Below, piece by piece: positions 29,012-40,703 of a stretch of 64,000 bases of DNA. Source of the stretch: Microbacterium foliorum (GTDB lineage: Bacteria > Actinomycetota > Actinomycetes > Actinomycetales > Microbacteriaceae); assembly GCF_006385575.1 (NCBI RefSeq), contig NZ_CP041040.1:2232001-2296000 (forward strand), in the 5' to 3' direction. How positions within the stretch are numbered: the first letter of the stretch is position 1; each line of letters opens with the position of its first letter. Below the pieces are notes generated by a model. The model was not told the DNA's origin and made no database searches. It saw only the letters and a program-made list of their open reading frames with translations. The position numbers and the translations under genes were made by a program.

Positions 29012-29053
29012 AGAATGACGGCCCTCCCCGCACGCGGGAAGGGCCGTCATTCT
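29012..29053. terminator. Bidirectional terminator between the kinase and aroG
   Basis: Strong inverted repeat with arms AGAATGACGGCCCT and AGGGCCGTCATTCT. It lies between the convergent kinase gene (plus) and DAHP synthase gene (minus). Confidence 0.88.
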
Positions 29054-29067
29054 CGGAGGTTCGGTGG

Positions 29068-30408
29068 TCAGCGCTTCTCGAGCTCTTCCGCGACGAGGAA
29101 GGCCAGTTCGAGCGACTGCATGTGGTTGAGGCGAGGGTCACAGAGGCTCTCGTAGCGGGTGGCCAGGGCGGCCTCGTCGATGTGCTCGGATCCTCCGAGG
29201 CACTCGGTGACGTCGTCGCCGGTGAGCTCGACGTGGATGCCGCCGGGGAAGGTTCCCACAGCGCGGTGCGCCTCGAAGAAGCCACGCACCTCGTCGACGA
29301 CGTCATCGAAACGACGCGTCTTGTACCCGGTGGGCGTCGTGATCCCGTTGCCGTGCATCGGGTCGGTGACCCACAGCGGCTGCGCGCCCGAATCACGTAC
29401 GGCCTCGAGCAGCGGCGGCAGGGCATCGCGGATCTTGCCCGCACCCATGCGCGTGATGAACGTCAGACGCCCGGGCTCGCGGTTCGGGTCGAGCTTGTCG
29501 ATCAGCGCGAGAGCGGTCTCGGGCGTCGTGGTCGGACCGAGCTTGACGCCGATCGGGTTGCGGATCTTCGAGAAGTAGTCGACGTGCGCGCCGTCGAGCT
29601 CGCGCGTGCGCTCACCGATCCACAGGAAGTGCGCCGAGGTGTTGAACGGCGTGTCCGTACGGGAGTCGATGCGGGTCATCGGGCGCTCGTAGTCCATGAG
29701 CAGGCCCTCGTGGCCCGTGAAGAACTCGACGCGAGTGAGTTCGTCGAAGTCGGCGCCGGCCGCCTCCATGAACTTGATGGCCCGGTCGATCTCGGCTGCC
29801 ATGCGCTCGTAGCGCTGGTTGGCCGGGTTCTGCGCGAAGCCCTTGTTCCACGAGTGCACCTCGCGCAGGTCGGCGAAGCCACCCTGTGTGAATGCACGGA
29901 TCAGGTTGAGCGTCGATGCAGCGGTGTGGTACCCCTGCAGCAGGCGACCCGGATCGGCTCGGCGGGAGGCCTCGGTGAAGTCGTAGCCGTTCACGATGTC
30001 GCCGCGGTACGCGGGGAGCGTCACATCGCCACGGGTCTCGGTGTCGCTGGAACGCGGCTTGGCGAACTGACCCGCCATGCGCCCCATCTTGACGACCGGC
30101 ATCGACGCCCCATACGTCAGCACGACCGCCATCTGCAGAACGGTCTTGATGCGGTTGCGGATCTGATCGGCGGTCGCGCCGGCGAAGGTCTCTGCGCAGT
30201 CGCCGCCCTGAAGCAGGAACGCCTTGCCCGACGCCGCGCGCGCGAGGCGATCGCGGAGGTTGTCGACCTCGCCGGCGAACACCAGGGGCGGAAGCGTCGA
30301 GATCTGCGCGGAGACCTCGGAGACGCGCTCGGCGTCGAGCCACTGAGGCTGCTGCTTGATCGGGAGCGAGCGCCACGCGTCAAGCGCGTCGATGTCGTGC
30401 TGGAGCAT
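29068..30408 (-). CDS. aroG: Class II DAHP synthase (first shikimate-pathway step)
   Basis: A 446-residue cytoplasmic enzyme that condenses phosphoenolpyruvate and erythrose 4-phosphate to DAHP. It is of the plant/actinobacterial class II type: LLQGGDCAETF near residue 66, MGRMAGQFAKPRS near 103, then GVKLGPTT, RMGAGKIRD and WVTDPMHGNG. The length matches AroG of mycobacteria. The ATG at 30408 follows a short leader. The position downstream of the kinase gene matches Rv2178c. Confidence 0.96.
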   Translation of the reverse strand: MLQHDIDALDAWRSLPIKQQPQWLDAERVSEVSAQISTLPPLVFAGEVDNLRDRLARAASGKAFLLQGGDCAETFAGATADQIRNRIKTVLQMAVVLTYGASMPVVKMGRMAGQFAKPRSSDTETRGDVTLPAYRGDIVNGYDFTEASRRADPGRLLQGYHTAASTLNLIRAFTQGGFADLREVHSWNKGFAQNPANQRYERMAAEIDRAIKFMEAAGADFDELTRVEFFTGHEGLLMDYERPMTRIDSRTDTPFNTSAHFLWIGERTRELDGAHVDYFSKIRNPIGVKLGPTTTPETALALIDKLDPNREPGRLTFITRMGAGKIRDALPPLLEAVRDSGAQPLWVTDPMHGNGITTPTGYKTRRFDDVVDEVRGFFEAHRAVGTFPGGIHVELTGDDVTECLGGSEHIDEAALATRYESLCDPRLNHMQSLELAFLVAEELEKR

Positions 30409-30446
30409 GATATCCAGCCTAGTGCGCGCGGCGAAGTCGAGATGCC

Positions 30447-31145
30447 TCAGGAGCGCTGTGTGACGCGGGCTGGGAGCCTGTCCTTCACGCTCGATGCATA
30501 CACGTCGTCGTACTGCTGCTCGCCCAGCCTCTGGAGGGCGACCATGATCTCGTCTGTGACGGACCGCAGGATGTAGCGGTCGTTCTCCATGCCCGCGTAT
30601 CGGGAGAAGTCCAGCGGCTCGCCGATGACGATCCCGACCCTCACCACGCGAGGCAGACGCTGCCCGATCGGCATCGCCGTGTCGGTGTCGACCATGATCA
30701 CGGGAACCACGGGGACCTTCGCCTCCATGGCCATGCGCGCGATGCCTGTGCGACCTCGATACAGCCTCCCGTCGGGGCTTCGCGTGCCCTCGGGGTAGAT
30801 GCCGAGCAGGTCTCCGCGTCCGAGCACCTGCAGGCCGGTGTTCAGAGATGCCTCCGAGGCTTTGCCGCCCGAGCGATCGATCGGGATCTGCCCCGTCGCC
30901 TTCATGAAGAACTTCGTCGCCCAGCCCTTGAGTCCGCGTCCGGTGAAGTAGTCGCTCTTGGCGAGGAACGACATCGGGCGGTCGATCATCAGCGGGAGGA
31001 AGATCGAGTCGGCGAACGACAGGTGATTGCTGGCGAGGATCGCGGCACCGTTTGCGGGGATGTTCGCACGCCCGACCACCCAAGGTCGGAATATCGCTTT
31101 GACCACGGGACCGATCGCCACGTACTTCATCAGCCAGTAGAACAT
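30447..31145 (-). CDS. 1-acyl-sn-glycerol-3-phosphate acyltransferase (PlsC family)
   Basis: A 232-residue membrane-associated acyltransferase. The HX4D motif appears as NHLSFAD near residue 40, and the substrate motif YPEGTRSPDG near 115. N-terminal hydrophobic residues give membrane contact. It matches Rv2182c by position, between aroG and a fadD gene. It probably acylates lysophosphatidate in phospholipid synthesis. The start at 31145 is the most upstream ATG consistent with the family; an ATG five codons later is possible. Confidence 0.9.
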   Translation of the reverse strand: MFYWLMKYVAIGPVVKAIFRPWVVGRANIPANGAAILASNHLSFADSIFLPLMIDRPMSFLAKSDYFTGRGLKGWATKFFMKATGQIPIDRSGGKASEASLNTGLQVLGRGDLLGIYPEGTRSPDGRLYRGRTGIARMAMEAKVPVVPVIMVDTDTAMPIGQRLPRVVRVGIVIGEPLDFSRYAGMENDRYILRSVTDEIMVALQRLGEQQYDDVYASSVKDRLPARVTQRS

Positions 31146-31296
31146 CGAGGTGAAGTCTAGCGCCGCAATCGGCATCCGCCAGCGCGTCGCACGAACGACA
31201 CGTGATTGGCGACCGAGTCCCACCTCATGTGCGACTGAGTCCCATGCTCTAGACTCGTGTGCAACCCAGTGCCCGACCGGTACCGAAGGAGCTGCC

Positions 31297-33129
31297 GTGG
31301 TCCAGTTTGAAGTCCCTGCCGTCATCCCCGCCGACCCAGAAGCGAACGTCTCAGACCTGCTGGCACAGCGCGTCAAGGCGACGCCGGATCGTCCTCTGTT
31401 CTCGGTGCCCGAAGGCGAGGGTTGGCGCGACATCACCGCTGCCGACTTCGAGACCGCCGTCATCGCACTGGCCAAGGGCTTCGTCGCCGCCGGCATCCAG
31501 CCGGGCGAGAAGGTGGGTTTCCTCGCCCGCACCACGTACGACTGGACGCTCGTCGACTTCGCCCTGTTCTACGCGGGCGCCGTGATGGTGCCGATCTACG
31601 AGACCAGCTCGCCGTCGCAGATCCAGTGGATCCTCGAGGACTCGGGAGCCATCGCTCTCGTCGTCGAGTCCCCCGACCACTTCGCGCGTCTCGACGAGGT
31701 TCGCGGAGACCTCCCCCTGCTCCGCGAGGTCTGGCAGCTGCACCTCGGCGCGATCGACTCGTTGACCGCTCAGGGCGCATCGGTGCCGGATGCCGAGATC
31801 GAGCGCCTGCGCAGCATCGCCGTGGGCTCCGACATCGCGACGCTCATCTACACCTCCGGCTCGACGGGTCGCCCGAAGGGCTGCGTTCTCACGCACAGCA
31901 ACTTCGTCGAGCTCTGCCGCAACTCCGCCAAGGCGCTGGACGCGGTCGTTCAGACGCCCGGCGCATCGACGCTGCTGTTCATCACCACCGCGCATGTGTT
32001 CGCCCGGTTCATCTCGATCCTGAACATCCACGCGGGTGTCCGCACCGGGCACCAGCCCGACACGCGACAGCTGCTCCCGGCGCTCGGCTCGTTCAAGCCG
32101 ACGTTCCTGCTCGCGGTGCCGCGGGTGTTCGAGAAGGTCTACAACTCGGCGGAGCAGAAGGCCGAAGCAGGCGGCAAGGGCAAGATCTTCCGAGCGGCCG
32201 CCGACGTCGCGATCCAGCACTCGAAGCTCCTCGAAGAGGGCAAGAGCATCCCGTTCGGGACCAAGCTGAAGTTCGCGCTGTTCAACAAGCTCGTGTACAG
32301 CAAGCTGCGCGAAGCGATGGGCGGCAACGTCGTCTACGCCGTGTCGGGTTCGGCTCCCCTCGGTGCGCGACTCGGCCACTTCTTCCACAGTCTCGGCGTG
32401 GTGATCCTCGAGGGCTACGGCCTGACCGAGACGACCGCTCCCGCGACAGTGAACCTCGCAGACAAGTCGAAGATCGGCACCGTCGGCCCGGCACTCCCCG
32501 GTGTGGGCGTACGGCTCGCTGACGACGGCGAGATCGAGGTGCGAGGCATCAACGTGTTCAAGGAGTACTGGAACAACCCCGAGGCCACCGCCGACGCGTT
32601 CAGCGAGGGAGGCTGGTTCCGCACCGGCGACATCGGCAGCTTCGACTCCGAGGGCTTCCTCACGATCACCGGTCGCAAGAAGGAGATCATCGTGACGGCG
32701 GGCGGCAAGAACGTCGCGCCCGCGGCCCTCGAGGACCCGATCCGCGCGAACCCGATCATCGGACAGGTGGTGGTCGTCGGAGACCAGCGTCCGTTCATCT
32801 CGGCGCTCATCACGCTCGACCCCGAGATGCTGCCGACCTGGCTCGCCAACGCCGGACTCCCCAAGGAGATGTCGCTCGCTGAGGCGGCGAAGAACGATGC
32901 GGTCCGGGCCGAGATCCAGAAGGCGGTGGATGCCGCCAACGCCCGGGTGTCCCGCGCCGAGTCGATCCGCAAGTTCACGGTGCTCGACAGCGAGTGGACC
33001 GAGGCATCGGGTCATCTCACGCCCAAGATGTCGATCAAGCGCAACGTGATCATGAGCGACTTCGCCGATGAGATCGCCGCCATCTACGATGAGCCCGTCA
33101 CCACGACCAACGTCGCCCTCGGAGGCTGA
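31297..33129 (+). CDS. Long-chain acyl-CoA synthetase (FadD15-like)
   Basis: A 610-residue adenylate-forming enzyme that activates fatty acids to acyl-CoA. The AMP-binding P-loop YTSGSTGRPKG lies near 185. GYGLTETTA lies near 370, and the C-terminal hinge and lysine region (GRKKEIIVTAGGKN) near 460. It starts at a GTG at 31297, preceded by GAAGGAG. It is divergent from the acyltransferase gene and in the position of Rv2187 (fadD15). A role feeding membrane-lipid acylation with its neighbour is likely. Confidence 0.93.
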   Translation: MVQFEVPAVIPADPEANVSDLLAQRVKATPDRPLFSVPEGEGWRDITAADFETAVIALAKGFVAAGIQPGEKVGFLARTTYDWTLVDFALFYAGAVMVPIYETSSPSQIQWILEDSGAIALVVESPDHFARLDEVRGDLPLLREVWQLHLGAIDSLTAQGASVPDAEIERLRSIAVGSDIATLIYTSGSTGRPKGCVLTHSNFVELCRNSAKALDAVVQTPGASTLLFITTAHVFARFISILNIHAGVRTGHQPDTRQLLPALGSFKPTFLLAVPRVFEKVYNSAEQKAEAGGKGKIFRAAADVAIQHSKLLEEGKSIPFGTKLKFALFNKLVYSKLREAMGGNVVYAVSGSAPLGARLGHFFHSLGVVILEGYGLTETTAPATVNLADKSKIGTVGPALPGVGVRLADDGEIEVRGINVFKEYWNNPEATADAFSEGGWFRTGDIGSFDSEGFLTITGRKKEIIVTAGGKNVAPAALEDPIRANPIIGQVVVVGDQRPFISALITLDPEMLPTWLANAGLPKEMSLAEAAKNDAVRAEIQKAVDAANARVSRAESIRKFTVLDSEWTEASGHLTPKMSIKRNVIMSDFADEIAAIYDEPVTTTNVALGG

Positions 33130-33138
33130 CCGCCGCGA

Positions 33139-33180
33139 GATATGAGAAAGGCCCCGCTTCGGCGGGGCCTTTCTCATATC
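33139..33180. terminator. Bidirectional terminator between the acyl-CoA synthetase and def
   Basis: A perfect 19-bp stem, arms GATATGAGAAAGGCCCCGC and its complement, around a TTCG tetraloop. It lies between two convergent genes. Confidence 0.93.
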
Positions 33181-33190
33181 CATCCGAGGT

Positions 33191-33681
33191 TCAGAACCAG
33201 GCGCTCTCTCTGACCTCGCGCATCGCACGCTTGCGCGTCTCGGCGTCGAGTCTCGTGAGGTAGAGCCTGCCATCGAGGTGATCGGTCTCGTGCTGAAGCG
33301 CCTGCGCCATCAGCCCGCTTCCTTCCAGGACCACCGGCTGGCCGTCGAGGTCGATGCCTTCGACCCTCGCCCAGGGGTGGCGCAGTGCGTCATGCCAGAG
33401 GCCGGGGACGGACAGACAGCCCTCCCCCGTCGGCACGGGGTCGCCACGGACCTCGGTCAGTACGGGATTGAGCACATAGCCGATGTCGCCGTCGATGTTG
33501 TAGCTGAAGGCGCGGAGCGCGACACCGATCTGCGGAGCGGCGACGCCGGCGCGCCCCGGCAGCTCGACGGTGTCGATCAGGTCGGCCACGAGCGCACGAA
33601 CACCGTCGTCGACAGTGTCGATCGGTGCGCAGACGGAGCGAAGCACGGGGTCTCCGAAGACCCGGATCTCACGCACCGCCA

Positions 33682-33682
<1 letters not shown>
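33191..33682 (-). CDS. def: Peptide deformylase
   Basis: A 163-residue metalloenzyme that removes the formyl group from nascent proteins. The three family motifs are present: GVAAPQIG (46-53), EGCLSVPG with metal ligand Cys89, and HETDH with His131, Glu132 and His135. Its start overlaps the stop of the upstream ParA-like gene by one base (TGATG), indicating coupling. A second def elsewhere in the genome is common in actinobacteria and cannot be assessed here. Confidence 0.96.
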
Positions 33683-35592
<1,910 letters not shown>

Positions 35593-35658
35593 TGTGTCGC
35601 TCCAAGCTTGTGCGGGCCTCGGGTGCGTTGCGTCGAACGCGGCCTCGCCCGCACAAGA

Positions 35659-38600
35659 TTAGTGCGCGGGGCGGATGACGACCAAAAGATCCCCGGCCTC
35701 GACCTGCTGCGTCGCGCCGATCGCGAGGCGTTCCACGACGCCGTCGACGGGGGCGGTGATGGCCGCCTCCATCTTCATCGCTTCGATGGATGCGACCGGC
35801 TCACCGGCGCGCACCGAGTCACCGACGTCTGCTTTCAGCGTCACGACGCCGGAGAACGGCGCGGCCACCTGACCCGGCACCGCGGTGTCGGCCTTCTCGA
35901 TCTCGTGAACGTCGACCGCCACCGATCTGTCGCGCACGAACACCGGCCGCAGCTGACCGTTGAGGGTCGTCATGACGGTGCGCATGCCCTTGTCGTCTGC
36001 GTCGCCGATCGCTTCGAGACCCACATAGAGCTGGACGCCGCGGTCGATCTCGACGACGTGCTCCTGGCCCTGCACGAGACCGTAGAGGTAGTCAGCGGTG
36101 TCGAGCACCGAGAGATCGCCGAACAGTTCGCGATTCTCGGTGAACTCACGCATGGGAGCAGGAAACAGCAGCGTGTTGAGCCGCGCACGGCGGGTCGCAC
36201 TGTCACCCGCCAGCGCTGCCTCGTCGTCGTCGGAGATCTCGGTCGTGCCGATGCGCACCGAACGCCCCGCCAGCACCTTCGTGCGGAAAGGCTCGGGCCA
36301 TCCACCGGGGAGGTCGCCGAGTTCGCCGGCCATGAAACCGACCACCGAGTCAGGCACGTCGTACTTCTCGGGGTTCGCCTCGAAATCAGCGGGATCCGCC
36401 TTGACCGCGGCCAAGTGCAGGGCGAGGTCGCCGACCACCTTCGACGAGGGCGTCACCTTGGGAACGCGTCCCAGGATTCGATCGGCCGCGGCGTACATGT
36501 CCTCGATCAGCTCGAAGTCGTCTGCGAGACCGAGCGCCTTCGCCTGCTGACGGAGGTTCGACAGCTGCCCGCCTGGGATCTCGTGGTGGTAGACCCGCCC
36601 GGTGGGGCCGGGGAGTCCCGACTCGAACGGGGCGTACATCCGACGGACCGCCTCCCAGTACGGCTCGAGGTCCGAGACGCTGTCGAGGGAGATGCCGCTG
36701 TCACGATCCGTATGCGCGAGCGCCGCGACGAGCGAGGAGAGAGAAGGCTGGCTGGTGGTGCCTGAGAGCGGAGCGGATGCTGCATCCACCGCATCCACTC
36801 CTGCGGCGCTCGCAGCGAGCAGTGTGGCGAGCTGGCCGCCGGGGGTGTCGTGCGTGTGCAGGTGCACGGGCAGGTCGAAGCGCTCGCGCAGTGCGGCGAC
36901 GAGCTTCGCCGCCGCCGCGGGGCGCAGAAGTCCCGCCATGTCCTTGATCGCGATGATGTGCGCTCCGGCATCGACGATCTGATCCGCGAGCTTCAGGTAA
37001 TAGTCGAGCGTGTACAGATCCTCGGCGGGGTTCAGAAGGTCACCCGTGTAGCAGAGCGCCACCTCGGCGACCGCCGTACCCGTGCTGCGAACAGCCTCGA
37101 TCGCCGGACGCATCTGCTCGACGTCGTTGAGCGCATCGAAGATCCTGAAGATGTCGACCCCGCTCGCCGCGGCCTCCTGAACGAAGGCCTCGGTCACGGC
37201 GGTCGGGTAGGGCGTGTAGCCCACGGTGTTGCGTCCACGCAGGAGCATCTGGATGGCGACATTCGGAAGCGCGGCCCGCAGCTTGTCGAGACGCTCCCAG
37301 GGGTCTTCCCCGAGGAAGCGCAGTGCGACATCGTAGGTCGCGCCTCCCCAGGCCTCCACCGAGAGCAGCTCCGGCGTCAGCCGGGCGATGTGCGGTCCGG
37401 CTGCGACGAGGTCCTTCGTGCGCACTCGTGTCGCGAGCAGGGACTGGTGTGCATCGCGGAAGGTCGTGTCGGTGATCGCGAGAGCGCTCTGCGCGCGCAG
37501 GCTCCGGGCGAAGCCCTCCGGGCCCAGCTCGAGCAGACGCTGTCGCGAACCGGCGGTCGGGGTCGAGGCGAGGTCGACGGCGGGGAGCTTGGCAGCCGGG
37601 TCCAGCGAACCGGGGTGCGCCCCGTGCGGCTTGTTGACCGTGACGTCGACCAGCCAGTTGAGGATTCGGGTGCCGCGGTCCTTCGACTCACGACCACGGA
37701 GGAGATCCGGGCGCTCGTCGATGAAGGACGTGCTCACGTCACCGGCGATGAACGCGTCGTCGTCCAGCAGCGCCTGCAGGAACGGGATGTTGGTCGAGAC
37801 GCCGCGAATGCGGAACTCGGCCAGCGCCCGCCGAGCGCGCGCCACGGCCGCCGGGTAGTCGCGCCCACGGCAGGTCAGCTTGGCGAGCATCGAGTCGAAG
37901 TGCGGACTGATCTGCGCGCCCTGATGCACGGTTCCGCCGTCGAGACGGATGCCCGCGCCACCCGGTGAGCGGTAGGTGGTGATCTTGCCCGTATCAGGCC
38001 GGAATCCCTGAGTCGGGTCCTCCGTGGTGATGCGGCACTGCAGCGCGGCACCACGCACCTGCAGTCGGTGCTGCTCCAGTCCCAGTTCCGCGAGGGTCTG
38101 ACCCGCGGCGATGCGTATCTGACTCTGCACGAGATCGACGTCGGTCACCTCTTCGGTGACGGTGTGCTCGACCTGGATGCGCGGATTCATCTCGATGAAG
38201 ACGACCTCTCCGGTGCGCTCCCCCGCGGTCTCGAGCAGGAACTCGACCGTTCCCGCATTCTCGTATCCGATGGATCGCGCGAAAGCGACCGCGTATCCGT
38301 GCAGTGCGGTGCGGATGCTGTCGTCGAGATTCGGCGCCGGTGCGATCTCGACGACCTTCTGGTGTCGACGCTGCACCGAGCAGTCGCGTTCGAACAGGTG
38401 GACGGTCTCACCGGTCTTGTCCGCGAGGATCTGCACCTCGATGTGCCGGGGACGAAGGACGGCCTGCTCGAGGAACATCCGCGGGTCGCCGAAGGCGCTC
38501 TCCGCCTCGCGCATCGCCTCTGCCAGTGCCGGCGCGAGCTCCGCCGCCGACTCGACCCGGCGCATGCCACGACCGCCACCGCCGGCCACGGCCTTGGCGA

Positions 38601-39066
38601 ACAGCGGGAAGCCGATCTCCGATGCCTGGGCCACGAGCGCGTCGACATCGTCGGATGCCTCGGTCGAACGGAGCACGGGAACCCCGGCCTCGATAGCGTG
38701 GCGCTTGGCCTCGACCTTGTTCCCCGCCATCTCGAGCACCTTTGAGGGCGGCCCGATGAAGACGATGCCGTTCGCCGCAGCCTTCTCGGCGAGCTCGGGA
38801 TTCTCCGACAGGAATCCGTAGCCGGGATAGATCGCGTCCGCTCCCGCATCCTTCGCGACACGGATGATCTCGTCGACGTCCAGGTATGCGCGGACCGGAT
38901 GCCCCCGCTCGCCGATCTCGTAGGCCTCATCGGCCTTGAGCCGGTGGACCGAGCCGCGGTCCTCATGCGGGAAGACGGCGACCGTTCTCGCCCCGACTTC
39001 GAATGCCGCACGGAAGGCGCGGATCGCGATCTCGCCGCGGTTCGCCACAAGGATCTTCTGGAACAT
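35659..39066 (-). CDS. pyc: Pyruvate carboxylase
   Basis: A 1135-residue biotin enzyme that converts pyruvate to oxaloacetate, replenishing the TCA cycle. The N-terminal biotin carboxylase domain begins MFQKILVANRGEIA and carries GGGGRGMR near 165. The central carboxyltransferase domain begins at about 480 (DTTFRDAHQSLLATR). The C-terminal biotinyl domain has the acceptor Lys in EAMKMEA near 1098. The ATG at 39066 has GAGGTG upstream and gives the normal length. It is divergent from the ParA gene at 39152. Confidence 0.97.
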   Translation of the reverse strand: MFQKILVANRGEIAIRAFRAAFEVGARTVAVFPHEDRGSVHRLKADEAYEIGERGHPVRAYLDVDEIIRVAKDAGADAIYPGYGFLSENPELAEKAAANGIVFIGPPSKVLEMAGNKVEAKRHAIEAGVPVLRSTEASDDVDALVAQASEIGFPLFAKAVAGGGGRGMRRVESAAELAPALAEAMREAESAFGDPRMFLEQAVLRPRHIEVQILADKTGETVHLFERDCSVQRRHQKVVEIAPAPNLDDSIRTALHGYAVAFARSIGYENAGTVEFLLETAGERTGEVVFIEMNPRIQVEHTVTEEVTDVDLVQSQIRIAAGQTLAELGLEQHRLQVRGAALQCRITTEDPTQGFRPDTGKITTYRSPGGAGIRLDGGTVHQGAQISPHFDSMLAKLTCRGRDYPAAVARARRALAEFRIRGVSTNIPFLQALLDDDAFIAGDVSTSFIDERPDLLRGRESKDRGTRILNWLVDVTVNKPHGAHPGSLDPAAKLPAVDLASTPTAGSRQRLLELGPEGFARSLRAQSALAITDTTFRDAHQSLLATRVRTKDLVAAGPHIARLTPELLSVEAWGGATYDVALRFLGEDPWERLDKLRAALPNVAIQMLLRGRNTVGYTPYPTAVTEAFVQEAAASGVDIFRIFDALNDVEQMRPAIEAVRSTGTAVAEVALCYTGDLLNPAEDLYTLDYYLKLADQIVDAGAHIIAIKDMAGLLRPAAAAKLVAALRERFDLPVHLHTHDTPGGQLATLLAASAAGVDAVDAASAPLSGTTSQPSLSSLVAALAHTDRDSGISLDSVSDLEPYWEAVRRMYAPFESGLPGPTGRVYHHEIPGGQLSNLRQQAKALGLADDFELIEDMYAAADRILGRVPKVTPSSKVVGDLALHLAAVKADPADFEANPEKYDVPDSVVGFMAGELGDLPGGWPEPFRTKVLAGRSVRIGTTEISDDDEAALAGDSATRRARLNTLLFPAPMREFTENRELFGDLSVLDTADYLYGLVQGQEHVVEIDRGVQLYVGLEAIGDADDKGMRTVMTTLNGQLRPVFVRDRSVAVDVHEIEKADTAVPGQVAAPFSGVVTLKADVGDSVRAGEPVASIEAMKMEAAITAPVDGVVERLAIGATQQVEAGDLLVVIRPAH

Positions 39067-39151
39067 GCACACCTCTGGAAGCTCGATGCGCACTTCTGAT
39101 CGGCGCGCATGGGGCGGGGCTGAGTGTGCACCCAGCCTAGGGGAAGGTAAC

Positions 39152-39973
39152 GTGGTGTTCGTGCACGTACTCAGCGTCAGCTCTCTCAAGGGAGGCGTCG
39201 GCAAGACGACAGTGACCCTCGGCCTGGCCTCAGCGGCCTTCGCCCGTGGTGTCCGAACGCTCGTCGTCGACCTCGACCCTCAGTCCGATGTGTCCACCGG
39301 GATGGACATCCAGGTGGCCGGTCGGCTCAACATCGCCGATGTCCTGGCCAACCCGAAGGAGAAGGTCGTCCGCCAGGCGATCACCTCCAGCGGCTGGGCG
39401 AAGGTGCACCCCGGAACCATCGACGTGCTGATCGGCAGCCCGTCTGCGATCAACTTCGACGGCCCGCACCCCAGCGTGCGCGACGTATGGAAGCTCGAAG
39501 AGGCCCTGGCCTCCGTCGAAGCCGACTACGACCTGGTCCTCGTCGACTGCGCCCCGTCGCTGAACGCCCTCACTCGCACCGCCTGGGCGGCGAGCGACCG
39601 CGTAATGGTCGTCACCGAACCCGGTCTCTTCTCCGTCGCCGCTGCCGACCGCGCGCTGCGCGCGATCGAGGAGATCCGTCGAGGCCTCTCCCCCCGTCTT
39701 CAGCCGCTGGGCATCGTCGTCAACCGCGTGCGCCCCCAGTCGATCGAGCACCAGTTCCGCATCAAAGAACTGCGCGACATGTTCGGCCCCCTCGTGCTCT
39801 CCCCCCAGCTTCCCGAGCGCACGTCGCTGCAGCAGGCTCAGGGCGCCGCCAAGCCGCTGCACATCTGGCCAGGCGACTCCGCTCAGGAACTCGCGTCGGA
39901 CTTCGACCAGCTGCTCGATCGGATCATCCGCACCGGGCGCATCCAGGTCGCGGAGTCCGGGCCTCAGGCCTGA
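39152..39973 (+). CDS. ParA-family ATPase
   Basis: A 273-residue Walker-type ATPase. [13 protein letters not shown] near residue 10 is the deviant Walker A motif. DLDPQSD (near 33) and VLVDCAPS (near 127) complete the nucleotide site. The GTG at 39152 fits the GGGGAAGG site best; a GTG at 39161 is possible. No parB or parS-like site is next to it, so it is probably not the chromosome-partition ParA but a related positioning ATPase. Similar genes lie beside the GarA/FtsR locus in related genomes (from memory, not checked). Confidence 0.86.
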   Translation: MVFVHVLSVSSLKGGVGKTTVTLGLASAAFARGVRTLVVDLDPQSDVSTGMDIQVAGRLNIADVLANPKEKVVRQAITSSGWAKVHPGTIDVLIGSPSAINFDGPHPSVRDVWKLEEALASVEADYDLVLVDCAPSLNALTRTAWAASDRVMVVTEPGLFSVAAADRALRAIEEIRRGLSPRLQPLGIVVNRVRPQSIEHQFRIKELRDMFGPLVLSPQLPERTSLQQAQGAAKPLHIWPGDSAQELASDFDQLLDRIIRTGRIQVAESGPQA

Positions 39974-39991
39974 CTCGCCGCAGCAGACAGC

Positions 39992-40025
39992 AGAACGGCC
40001 ATCCTCTCGCGAGGGTGGCCGTTTC
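39992..40025. terminator. Terminator between the ParA gene and the MerR gene
   Basis: Arms AACGGCCATCCTC and GAGGGTGGCCGTT around TCGC, with one mismatched pair, followed by TTCTTCG. It serves the convergent ParA gene (plus) and the MerR gene (minus). Confidence 0.85.
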
Positions 40026-40058
40026 TTCGTGTGGGGCGCGGCTCTGAGCCGCGGATGC

Positions 40059-40604
40059 TCAGGCGGAACGCTTGGTGCGACGTGCCGACAGCTCGTCGAC
40101 CGGGTCGGGTGATGTCGCGTCGAACTCGACGAGGGTCGATTCGACCTCGCGCAGCACCTTTCCCACGGCGATGCCGAACACGCCCTGGCCACGACTGACC
40201 AGGTCGATGACCTCGTCGTTCGACGTGCACAGGTAGACGGACGCGCCGTCGCTCATCAGGGTCGTTCCCGCGAGATCGCGGATGCCGGCGCGGCGAAGCT
40301 CTTCGACCGCCGTGCGAATCTGCTGCAGAGAGATCCCGGTGTCGAGCAGGCTCTTCACGAGCTTGAGCACGAGGATGTCGCGGAAGCCGTAGAGGCGCTG
40401 CGAGCCGGAGCCGCTGGCACCTCGCACCGTGGGCTCTACGAGTTCGGTGCGTGCCCAGTAGTCCAGCTGACGGTAGGTGATGCCCGCTGCACGCGCCGCC
40501 ACCGCACCGCGGTAGCCGACCTCGTCGTCCATGGCCGGCAGGCCGTCGGTGAAGAGGAGTTCTGGCACGAACCGCGGGTCGCCTGCACGCTCGTCCGCAT
40601 TCAT
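40059..40604 (-). CDS. MerR-family regulator (Rv1830-like)
   Basis: A 181-residue transcription factor. The MerR helix-turn-helix and wing cover about residues 32-100 (GITYRQLDYWARTELVEPTV, then RLYGFRDILVLKLVKSLLDTGISL). The C-terminal part has no metal-binding cysteine cluster. It follows the FtsR-like gene, as Rv1830 follows Rv1828 in mycobacteria. The DUF151 nuclease gene that lies between them there is absent here. The target is unknown. Confidence 0.87.
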   Translation of the reverse strand: MNADERAGDPRFVPELLFTDGLPAMDDEVGYRGAVAARAAGITYRQLDYWARTELVEPTVRGASGSGSQRLYGFRDILVLKLVKSLLDTGISLQQIRTAVEELRRAGIRDLAGTTLMSDGASVYLCTSNDEVIDLVSRGQGVFGIAVGKVLREVESTLVEFDATSPDPVDELSARRTKRSA

Positions 40605-40703
40605 TTGAAATCCTCCCTGGAGCTGTTACCTCCACGCTAGAGCAGCCCTCCGGCACCGGCAATGACATCCGTGGGACGCCGAAGGTGTGTCGCAATCAGT
40701 TCG

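Noticed and set aside
39152..39973. Calling the ParA gene part of a chromosome-partition parAB system.
   Set aside because: No parB and no parS-like site (TGTTTCACGTGAAACA type) is seen nearby.
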